The notes under the pieces: model-generated
Databases searched by the model: none
Seen by the model: the letters and a program-made list of their open reading frames with translations, nothing else
Told to the model about the DNA's origin: nothing
NCBI GenBank assembly: GCA_903837815.1
Contig: CAILWD010000299.1
Coordinates: 1-6,148 of the forward strand
DNA from: an uncultured Chloroflexota bacterium
GTDB lineage: Bacteria; Chloroflexota; Anaerolineae; Anaerolineales; Villigracilaceae
Length of the DNA: 6,148 nt
Reading direction: 5' to 3'
In this document: positions 1 through 4,952 of the stretch, one piece after another
Layout: each line of letters starts with the position of its first letter
Position numbering within the stretch: the stretch's first letter is position 1
Made by a program: the position numbers and the translations under genes

Positions 1-1
1 C

Positions 2-1009
2 GGCGTGGCTTCCATCGGGCGACCAACTGAGGGCGTTGAGGGTGAAGTTGAACGGGAACGGCGTTTTCACAACTTCCAGCGGCGGGCAGTCGGGATTCAA
101 AACACAGGAGCCAGAAACCTTTGCCAGTTGAACGGAATTCCCAGCCGTGTGCGGCAAGAGGAAGAAGTACAACTCCCCCACCGCCCCCGAACCTGTTCCT
201 TCTTCGATGGGCTGGGAGCCAACCTGAGTCGGCATGACCGCCTGCTCAAACTCGGCGGGCATGGTGAAAATTGCCGCGTCGAGAATTTGGTTGTAGGTCA
301 CTTCGCTCACAACCCGCTCGCCTTGCAATGCGCCCGTCCCCTCTTTGACGCCGAACTCCTGCATTTTGAGAATCACCGCCGTGCGCGTGTCGAGCCAAAA
401 TTTGTAGGCAACCTGAGTCTGCGAAGGCGGAGTCCACTCGACGAGCAGGGTCTCGCGCCCCGCCACCGTTTCGAGAGTCACGGCTTTGAATGTCCCGCCG
501 CCCTGCGCGAAGTTCGACGAAAACGCCATCTCGGAAAGCGGTGTGCCCATCTGCCCCCAAATTGGGTTGGGATATGCCACGCCCTCGGCAACGGGCGGAA
601 TGTATTGCCCCACGCGGGCGAAATCGGGGTAGGCGGAAGTCTCTGCCAGCCCTGAAACCAGGTTGAGGTTGTAAATCGTCGTCCCATCGCTGAACCTGAC
701 GATTTTATCGACGGTATTGGTCACGCCGTTCAACTCCACCTTGAAGCGGTTGTTGGGCGGGTCAATCCAGTCGTGTTCCTCGAAGGACTGAGTCGCGCCG
801 TCTGCATTGAACCAGGTGATCAAGCCGCGCAGTTGCAAAGTCGCCCACTTGCCCGCGCTTTGAATCATCGCCTGCTGAATCTGCTCGGAGGTGGAATCCG
901 CCCGCAGGATGATGACATCGGGCAGGGTATCAAAATAGGAGGCGGGAGTCGGCTCCGCTGCAGAACAGGCGGCGAGGAGGATCAGCGTCAATAAAAACAA
1001 TCGTCTCAT
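2..1009 (-). CDS. Lipoprotein with LolA/RseB-like domain and start of a TolB-like propeller (3' end outside window)
   Basis: The reading frame stays open from an ATG at 1009 down to the window edge (336 codons, no stop), so the C-terminus is missing. The N-terminus MRRLFLLTLILLAAC is a type II signal peptide with lipobox LAAC and lipidated Cys15, so the product should be anchored to the outer face of a membrane. Residues about 40-255 alternate short beta-strand-like stretches (TIYNLNLVSG, VAYKFWLDTRTAVILKMQEF, then an EV-YNQI stretch and F-MP) in the manner of LolA/LppX/RseB-like lipid- or envelope-sensing folds. A linker rich in Gly and Glu follows. Residues 328-333 (SWSPDG) look like the first blade of a TolB/PD40-type beta-propeller. 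The start is supported by AGGAG six bases upstream. No convincing promoter lies in the 40 bases after the upstream terminator, although a TATAGT box is present at 1034-1029. The exact substrate or partner cannot be told. Lipoprotein call is firm; fold assignment is by pattern only. Confidence 0.82.
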   Translation of the reverse strand, partial: MRRLFLLTLILLAACSAAEPTPASYFDTLPDVIILRADSTSEQIQQAMIQSAGKWATLQLRGLITWFNADGATQSFEEHDWIDPPNNRFKVELNGVTNTVDKIVRFSDGTTIYNLNLVSGLAETSAYPDFARVGQYIPPVAEGVAYPNPIWGQMGTPLSEMAFSSNFAQGGGTFKAVTLETVAGRETLLVEWTPPSQTQVAYKFWLDTRTAVILKMQEFGVKEGTGALQGERVVSEVTYNQILDAAIFTMPAEFEQAVMPTQVGSQPIEEGTGSGAVGELYFFLLPHTAGNSVQLAKVSGSCVLNPDCPPLEVVKTPFPFNFTLNALSWSPDGSHA

Positions 1010-1015
1010 TCATGT

Positions 1016-1020
1016 CTCCT
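1016..1020 (-). promoter_or_regulatory. Ribosome binding site deciding the lipoprotein start
   Basis: The minus strand reads AGGAGACATGAATGAG. There are two overlapping ATGs. The one at 1013 opens a frame without a signal peptide. The one at 1009 has a 6-base gap to AGGAG and opens the lipoprotein frame, so 1009 is chosen. Confidence 0.75.
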
Positions 1021-1049
1021 TAATCGTTACTATAGACTTATCATAAACC

Positions 1050-1087
1050 AAAAAGTTCCCGTCGTCTTTCGGCGGCGGGAACTTTTT
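1050..1087 (-). terminator. Rho-independent terminator after the secreted NBR1-Ig protein
   Basis: Twelve bases at 1050-1061 pair perfectly with 1076-1087 (AAAAAGTTCCCG / CGGGAACTTTTT). An inner extension (C-G, G-C, C-G with two non-Watson-Crick positions) closes a 4-base loop, which reads GAAA on the minus strand, a GNRA tetraloop. The stem ends in five T on either strand. It starts 17 bases after the TAG stop of the gene at 1104, so it most likely ends that transcript and separates it from the lipoprotein gene. Because the stem is flanked by A5 and T5 it could also act on plus-strand transcripts, but no plus-strand gene reads into it. Confidence 0.85.
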
Positions 1088-1103
1088 AGAGTCTTTCAAA
1101 CGA

Positions 1104-3269
1104 CTATGGGACTGGGGTTGGCGTGGCAGTTGTGGTTGGGACGGCGATTGTGCCGGTGGCTGTTGGAGCCGTGGTGACAGTGGCAGTCGTAGTGGGAACA
1201 ACGATTGTGCCAGTAGGCGTTGGGGTCTGCGTGGCAGTGGGAGTCGCGGAAGCAGGCACGACAGTGGGGGTCGGTGTTGCAGTAGTCGATTGTGCCGACG
1301 AACCCGCCGCATTGTAAATAATGGGAGCCACCCAAAGCGCGCGGTCACCCACCGGCGAGCCGGTGGCATACACACTGAGGATGAACTTCACATCCTGCCC
1401 CACCAGCGAAGAGAGGTCGATGTCTGCTGTGTAATATTGTCCTTCGTATTTTTCCACGAAAGCCCAATAGGTCTGGACGGTGGAACTGCCGGCAAGGGCA
1501 TATTCCAGGCGGAAGACCACGTAACAGGAGGTGGCTCCGCTTTCGCAGTTGATGATGGAGCGGAACTTGTCACCAGCTTTGACCTTGTACGTAGGATAGA
1601 TACCTTGAATGTAGCCGTTGCTGACGTTCTGCGGGTAGGTCAACAAACCTGTGCGGTTATCGGCGGCGCCGTTTTCGAGTCGCGAGGGATTCGCAATCAA
1701 CACAAAACCGTTTGCATTGCCATCGGAACCGGGGCAAGGCTGTTCGCCCGCTCCACTGTACCATTTGGCGGCGCAGACGTTGGCGACGAAGTCATAGACC
1801 GTGCCGGGAATGGCTGTGGCAGGAGTCACCGGCGTACCGGGGGTCACAGTCACCACCGGGGTGACGGGAGTGCCTGCCACCTTGATCTCAACCCAGAAGG
1901 ACTTGGTTCCCGCCGAGCCAATGCCAAACGGAATGCCGCTGCTGTTCTTCAACTTCCAGTAGCCGCGATAGGTGCCGGCGCTGGCGGGCGAAGTGAGGCT
2001 GACAGTGATGTCCACAGTCTGACCGGGGGCAACCGATGTCGGGATGACCGCGGAGTCGGGTCCGCTCATCTTCTCGCCGGAGTCAAACATCAGGCTGTAA
2101 TTCGACCAGGTGCAGGTTCCAACGTTCTTCAAGCGCCAGGTCTTGCTGAAGACAGTGCTGGGCTGGAAGGTGGTCCCGTCGGGCACGGTCACATCGGAGA
2201 TAAAATGGGCGCGGTCACAAGAGGACGGGGCCGGGGTCACAGATTTGGTCGGCGTGGGAGTCGGCGGGGTGCCGGTCACGGTCGGGGTGAAAGTCGGCGT
2301 CGGACCCGTTGTGCCGCCGGAGCGCGAAATAATGGGATTGACCCAATAAGCGCGGTCACCCGTCGGTGATCCGTAGGCGGAAATAACAAGGATGAATTTC
2401 ACGTCCTGCCCTGCCAGCGAACTCAAGTCCAGGTTGGCGTTGTAACTCATGCCTTCGTATTTTTCGCGGAAGGTCCAGAAGGTCTTGACCGCATTGGAGC
2501 CAATCTGGTAATCGAGGCGGTAGGCAACGTAGCAATTGGTCGCGCCGGATTCACAGCCAATGGTCGTCTGGAAGCGGTCTCCACTCTGGACGCGGAAGGC
2601 GGGGTAGGAAGCTTGAACGTAACCGTTGTTGACGTTGTTCGGCGCAAAGAGCAAACCCGCCTGCGCAAGTTCAACCCCGTTTTCGAGTTTGGGCTTGTCG
2701 TTCTTGAGCCCGAAGCCATTGGCGTTTCCATCTGTGCCGGGGAAGGTCAACGCGCCCGCGCCGCTGCTCCAGGTTGCAGAGGCGGCATTGGCGGCGAAGT
2801 CGTACCCGGTACCGGCAGAGCCGGCTACATAAATCTCAACCCAGAAGGATTTATTGGCAGTGGAACCGATGCCAAACACGCCGCCCGAATTGCTCTTGAA
2901 CTTGTAGTAGCCGAAGTAATGTCCGGCTGAATTGGGCGCGGTCATGTCCACGGTGATATCCACTGTCTGGCCGGGATTGACCAGAGTCGTAAGAGCAGAT
3001 GAGGCTGGGGCGCCCATCTTCTCACCGCTGTCGAACATCAGCGAGACATCGTTCGTGTTCCATGCGCAGGTGCCAATGTTCTTGATGCGCCAGGTCTTCT
3101 TGAACGCGGTATTCGCGGCAAAATTCGTGCCGTCCGGGACGGTCACATCGGCGATAAACTGCGCCCAATAACAGGTCGCAGCCTGGGCAGTTTGTACCGA
3201 TGCAGGCGCGATAGACAGCATCAAAGCGAGTAAGAGCAAGGCGGTGGCGAACTTTGATACAAATTTCAT
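1104..3269 (-). CDS. Secreted protein with two NBR1-type Ig-like domains and a duplicated unknown module
   Basis: The product has 721 residues. Residues 1-30 (MKFVSKFATALLLLALMLS... ending AQA) form a Sec signal peptide with an AxA cleavage site. Ig-like domain 1 spans about 33-148 and domain 2 about 351-466. Both show the bacterial NBR1-type signature: F-DVTVPDGT, TWR-KN-GTC-W, DSGEKM, PGQTVDITV, SAG-Y-GY and FGIG, with a Cys pair at 33/68 and 351/386. Each is followed by a roughly 160-residue module (about 156-316 and 492-653) with conserved SGAG, DGNANGF, LENG, CESGAT-CY, FRE/VEKYEG and DLSSL-GQDVKFIL...GDRA-W. Pro/Thr-rich linkers lie at 317-350 and 467-490, and a Thr/Pro-rich tail covers 654-721. 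There is no LPXTG motif and no C-terminal membrane segment, so it is probably released or held non-covalently. NBR1-like Ig domains in bacteria are usually extracellular binding or spacing modules. No enzyme motif is seen. A start 11 codons upstream (3302) exists, but the signal peptide and a strong RBS favour 3269. The gene has its own promoter upstream and a terminator downstream. Confidence 0.92.
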   Translation of the reverse strand: MKFVSKFATALLLLALMLSIAPASVQTAQAATCYWAQFIADVTVPDGTNFAANTAFKKTWRIKNIGTCAWNTNDVSLMFDSGEKMGAPASSALTTLVNPGQTVDITVDMTAPNSAGHYFGYYKFKSNSGGVFGIGSTANKSFWVEIYVAGSAGTGYDFAANAASATWSSGAGALTFPGTDGNANGFGLKNDKPKLENGVELAQAGLLFAPNNVNNGYVQASYPAFRVQSGDRFQTTIGCESGATNCYVAYRLDYQIGSNAVKTFWTFREKYEGMSYNANLDLSSLAGQDVKFILVISAYGSPTGDRAYWVNPIISRSGGTTGPTPTFTPTVTGTPPTPTPTKSVTPAPSSCDRAHFISDVTVPDGTTFQPSTVFSKTWRLKNVGTCTWSNYSLMFDSGEKMSGPDSAVIPTSVAPGQTVDITVSLTSPASAGTYRGYWKLKNSSGIPFGIGSAGTKSFWVEIKVAGTPVTPVVTVTPGTPVTPATAIPGTVYDFVANVCAAKWYSGAGEQPCPGSDGNANGFVLIANPSRLENGAADNRTGLLTYPQNVSNGYIQGIYPTYKVKAGDKFRSIINCESGATSCYVVFRLEYALAGSSTVQTYWAFVEKYEGQYYTADIDLSSLVGQDVKFILSVYATGSPVGDRALWVAPIIYNAAGSSAQSTTATPTPTVVPASATPTATQTPTPTGTIVVPTTTATVTTAPTATGTIAVPTTTATPTPVP
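1107..1310 (-). repeat. Low-complexity Thr/Pro/Ala tail-coding repeats
   Basis: This segment codes for the last 68 residues of the secreted protein, almost only T, P, A, V, S and G. Two imperfect 57-base units are visible. One starts at 1211 (GTIVVPTTTAT...) and the second at 1154 (GTIAVPTTTAT...), where the gene ends partway through the unit. Such tails are typical flexible, possibly glycosylated stalks. Confidence 0.75.
1311..2219 (-). repeat. Second copy of the duplicated Ig-plus-module unit
   Basis: It encodes about residues 351-653 of the secreted protein, including a linker of about 24 residues between Ig domain and module. By eye it matches the first copy along its whole length, with Ig domains and modules in the same order. 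It keeps two extra cysteines (about 499 and 512) that the first copy lacks. Confidence 0.8.
2322..3173 (-). repeat. First copy of the duplicated Ig-plus-module unit
   Basis: It encodes about residues 33-316 of the secreted protein. Here Ig domain and module are joined by only about 7 residues (GSAGTG region), whereas the second copy has a Pro/Thr/Val-rich spacer. The equivalent Ig positions are 318 residues (954 bases) apart. Confidence 0.8.
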
Positions 3270-3273
3270 TTCT

Positions 3274-3279
3274 TCCTCC
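3274..3279 (-). promoter_or_regulatory. Ribosome binding site deciding the start of the secreted protein
   Basis: GGAGGA on the minus strand lies 4 bases before the ATG at 3269, directly ahead of a textbook signal peptide. The upstream in-frame ATG at 3302 has no such site, and using it would place 11 extra residues, several acidic, before the signal peptide. Confidence 0.85.
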
Positions 3280-3352
3280 ATCAAACTAATCAAATACTTC
3301 ATAATGACGATTAATAAAATTGAAAAGTTCCTTTTGACTATACGCCATCCCT

Positions 3353-3381
3353 AGTATAACTTTTAATAGAAGAATATTCAA
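3353..3381 (-). promoter_or_regulatory. Sigma70-type promoter for the secreted NBR1-Ig protein
   Basis: On the minus strand the -35 is TTGAAT (3381-3376), the spacer is exactly 17 bases, and the -10 is TATACT (3358-3353). Transcription would start near 3346, giving a leader of about 77 bases before the ATG at 3269. The -35 sits inside the perfect dyad at 3371-3387. Confidence 0.7.
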
Positions 3382-3387
3382 TATTCT
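3371..3387. promoter_or_regulatory. Perfect 17-base dyad, candidate operator
   Basis: AGAATATT-C-AATATTCT is an uninterrupted inverted repeat with 8-base arms around one central base. It covers the -35 box of the minus-strand promoter. Arm length, single-base centre and position are what a dimeric repressor site would show. Which regulator binds cannot be told. Confidence 0.5.
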
Positions 3388-3434
3388 CAACAGGGCAATT
3401 TCATGACACTTTGCCTTGCATGGCGATCAGGCCC

Positions 3435-3453
3435 AAAGGTCTTAAAGACCTTT
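3435..3453. promoter_or_regulatory. Perfect 19-base dyad upstream of dinB, candidate operator
   Basis: AAAGGTCTT-A-AAGACCTTT is an inverted repeat with 9-base arms around one central base. It ends 6 bases before the TATAAT box of dinB and occupies the place of the -35. CCC (3432-3434) and GGG (3455-3457) extend the symmetry past one extra base. A further half-site, AGGGTCT (3454-3460), runs into the -10. dinB is a frequent SOS-regulated gene, so a damage-response repressor is possible, but the sequence does not match LexA boxes I can name. Confidence 0.5.
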
Positions 3454-3459
3454 AGGGTC

Positions 3460-3465
3460 TATAAT
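3460..3465 (+). promoter_or_regulatory. -10 box of dinB, predicting a leaderless mRNA
   Basis: A consensus TATAAT ends 6 bases before the ATG at 3472, so initiation about 7 bases downstream would fall on or next to the A of the start codon. No Shine-Dalgarno sequence precedes this ATG. No TTGACA-like -35 exists at 16-18 bases; the dyad at 3435-3453 lies there instead. Confidence 0.6.
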
Positions 3466-3471
3466 TACCGT

Positions 3472-4698
3472 ATGCTCCGCGTGATTTTGCACCTCGACCT
3501 CGATGCCTTCTTCTGCTCGGTGGAAGAAAACGAAAACCCCATCCTGCGCGGCAAGCCGTTTGCCGTTGGAGGAAAGCCAAACGAACGCGGCGTGGTTGCA
3601 TCGTGTTCTTACGCGGCACGGGCAAGGGGTGTGCGCAGCGCCATGCCCATGTCGCGGGCTATTCAACTTTGCAGAGAGTTGATCATCGTCCCCAGCCGCC
3701 ATTCACTGTACGGAAAAGTATCGGCACAGGTGATGAAAAAACTTCACAATTTGACGGGACTGGTCGAGCAGATTTCCATCGACGAAGCCTTTCTCGACAT
3801 CTCGGACATGTGCAAGGAACATCCCGAAGACGCTTCCAGTTCAGCCCATTTCTCAACCAATCCTTCGGGACGGTTGTCTGCAGAAAAAATCGCCCTCGCC
3901 CTGCAAGCGGAGGTAAAAAACGATTTGCATTTGCCCAGTTCGATTGGCGTCGCCTCGAATAAACTCGTAGCGAAGATTGCAAACGAAGTCGGCAAGAAAT
4001 CGGGGAAGAAGAAAGATGAACCGCCGTTCGGGCTGACCATCGTCCCTGCGGGCGAGGAGGCGCGTTTTTTGAATCCGCTCCCTGCCGATATGCTTTGGGG
4101 GGTGGGACCAAAAACCTCCGCGCGATTAATTGAGTTGGGCATTCACACCATCGGCGACATTGCAAAATGGCCCGAAAAAGAACTTTTCAATCTCTTCGGT
4201 GAGAACGGACGCGACCTGTGGCAACACGCCAACGGAATCGACAATCGTCCAGTCATCACCGAGTCAGAGACCAAATCCATCAGCCAGGAAGTTACTTACA
4301 ACGTGGATGTCAGCGACGAGAAGACTCTCGAAAAGACTCTACGCGAACAGGCGCGGGAGGTGGCGCGTCAACTGCGGAAGAATGATCTGGCGGGAAAAAC
4401 GGTCAAGTTGAAAATTCGATGGGAAGATTTCACCACCCTCACCCGTCAAGCCACGTTGCCCACGTTCACCGACAACGAGGACGAGATTTTCAACACAGCC
4501 GTCAAGTTGATGAAAACCGTCCGCAAGCAGAATCAGCCCGTGAGGTTGATCGGAGTCGGCGTCAGCGGAATCGGGGAGCCGATTCGCCAACTCAGCCTGT
4601 GGGACGCAGGCAGTGAAAAATCCCGCAAGTTGCAGGAAGTGATGGATGCGTTGCAGGAAAAGTATGGCAAGGATGTAATTCACAAGGGGGAAGGATAG
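3472..4698 (+). CDS. dinB: DNA polymerase IV (Y-family translesion polymerase)
   Basis: The product has 408 residues, slightly longer than typical Pol IV (about 350). It is a cytoplasmic, low-fidelity polymerase that copies past damaged bases without proofreading. The palm starts with LHLDLDAFF: Asp9 is a metal ligand and Phe14 the expected steric gate against ribonucleotides. SIDEA (102-106) supplies the catalytic Asp104 and Glu105. SYAAR (46-50) and GVRSAMPM (53-60) form the nucleotide-binding fingers. SSIGVASNKLVAKIA (157-170) and the helix-hairpin-helix GVGPKTSARLIELGI (210-224) follow. The little finger spans about 265-370. QLSLW (373-377) is a beta-clamp-binding motif, placed before a final basic helix. 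An insertion of roughly 15-20 residues (about 113-135, Ser/His/Glu-rich) follows the catalytic motif. The ATG at 3472 is chosen because homology begins right there. An upstream in-frame ATG at 3403 would translate through the dyad and the -10 box. The gene is divergent from the secreted-protein gene. Confidence 0.95.
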   Translation: MLRVILHLDLDAFFCSVEENENPILRGKPFAVGGKPNERGVVASCSYAARARGVRSAMPMSRAIQLCRELIIVPSRHSLYGKVSAQVMKKLHNLTGLVEQISIDEAFLDISDMCKEHPEDASSSAHFSTNPSGRLSAEKIALALQAEVKNDLHLPSSIGVASNKLVAKIANEVGKKSGKKKDEPPFGLTIVPAGEEARFLNPLPADMLWGVGPKTSARLIELGIHTIGDIAKWPEKELFNLFGENGRDLWQHANGIDNRPVITESETKSISQEVTYNVDVSDEKTLEKTLREQAREVARQLRKNDLAGKTVKLKIRWEDFTTLTRQATLPTFTDNEDEIFNTAVKLMKTVRKQNQPVRLIGVGVSGIGEPIRQLSLWDAGSEKSRKLQEVMDALQEKYGKDVIHKGEG

Positions 4699-4777
4699 AC
4701 ACGGAAACAGGTAGACATGCTCAAACGTGCCTACCTGTTTTCTTGTGTCTCTGTGTACCTGTTTACTTGTCTACCTA
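4692..4777. repeat. Inverted arrays of a degenerate 8-base tandem repeat
   Basis: On the minus strand six octamers run without gaps from 4777 to 4730: TAGGTAGA, CAAGTAAA, CAGGTACA, CAGAGACA, CAAGAAAA, CAGGTAGG. On the plus strand, related octamers CACGGAAA and CAGGTAGA lie at 4700-4715, preceded by AGGATAGA at 4692-4699, which contains the dinB stop codon. The consensus is close to CARGTARA. The two arrays face each other and form the hairpin after dinB. Confidence 0.6.
4697..4750 (+). terminator. Large hairpin after dinB, probable terminator
   Basis: The core stem pairs 4705-4714 (AAACAGGTAG) with 4731-4740 (CTACCTGTTT). An inner C-A-T-G / C-G-T-G extension closes a 6-base loop. An outer arm AGACAC (4697-4702) can pair with GTGTCT (4745-4750). 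The core is followed by a short T-rich run (4738-4744). It begins at the dinB stop codon, so it probably ends the dinB transcript. It is built from the octamer repeats described separately, so it may be a repeat element that also works as a terminator. Confidence 0.55.
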
Positions 4778-4790
4778 ATCATGCCATAAT
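4762..4790 (+). promoter_or_regulatory. Weak candidate promoter for the downstream plus-strand genes
   Basis: TTTACT (4762-4767), a 17-base spacer and CATAAT (4785-4790) form a modest sigma70-like pair upstream of the small ORF and the toroid-like gene. The -35 falls inside the repeat array, so the match may be accidental. A TATACT at 4797-4802 is a second possible -10 without a -35. Confidence 0.25.
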
Positions 4791-4831
4791 TTGACATATA
4801 CTTGAATTCCACTCAACGTGGATGTGACACA

Positions 4832-4930
4832 ATGAACCACACCGCCACCCAACTGATTACCTTGATTTTCCTCCTGCAAAACCAGCCTAACCAGGAGGCG
4901 CTCGAACTGCGGCGCATGATGGCGGAGTGA
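4832..4930 (+). CDS. Possible 32-residue ORF or gene remnant
   Basis: An ATG opens 32 codons (MNHTATQLITLIFLLQNQPN, then QEALELRRMMAE) and ends in TGA 22 bases before the next gene. There is no good ribosome binding site. The first part, with a hydrophobic helix and LLQ, faintly recalls the first helix of WYL-type helix-turn-helix regulators, but the conserved turn and recognition helix are absent. It could be a decayed gene start, a leader peptide of the next gene, or chance. No function is proposed. Confidence 0.25.
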   Translation: MNHTATQLITLIFLLQNQPNQEALELRRMMAE

Positions 4931-4952
4931 TTGCAGGCGATGAAAGGAAAAT

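Noticed and set aside
5..655. 216-codon plus-strand ORF opposite the lipoprotein gene
   Set aside because: It is the antisense shadow of the lipoprotein frame. Its translation is Arg/His/Pro-rich without motifs, while the minus strand gives a lipobox protein with an RBS.
1290..2369. 359-codon plus-strand ORF
   Set aside because: It is antisense to the NBR1-Ig gene. The long open frame comes from the biased codons of the repeats, and the protein shows no recognisable domain or RBS.
3270..3302. Upstream in-frame ATG at 3302 as start of the secreted protein
   Set aside because: It adds 11 residues before a good signal peptide and lacks an RBS. GGAGGA sits right before the ATG at 3269.
3394..3415. 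GGCAA...TTGCC inverted repeat in the divergent region
   Set aside because: Arms are only 5 bases with a 12-base loop, well within chance expectation.
3403..3471. Upstream in-frame ATG at 3403 as start of dinB
   Set aside because: The 23 extra codons run through the dyad and the TATAAT box, have no RBS, and Pol IV homology begins only at 3472.
3683..4165. Overlapping minus-strand ORFs inside dinB (160 and 132 codons)
   Set aside because: They are antisense shadows with no RBS or domain; dinB on the plus strand has all its catalytic motifs.
4791..4796. Consensus TTGACA as a -35 box
   Set aside because: No -10-like hexamer lies 16-18 bases downstream (CAACGT region), so it does not form a promoter by itself.
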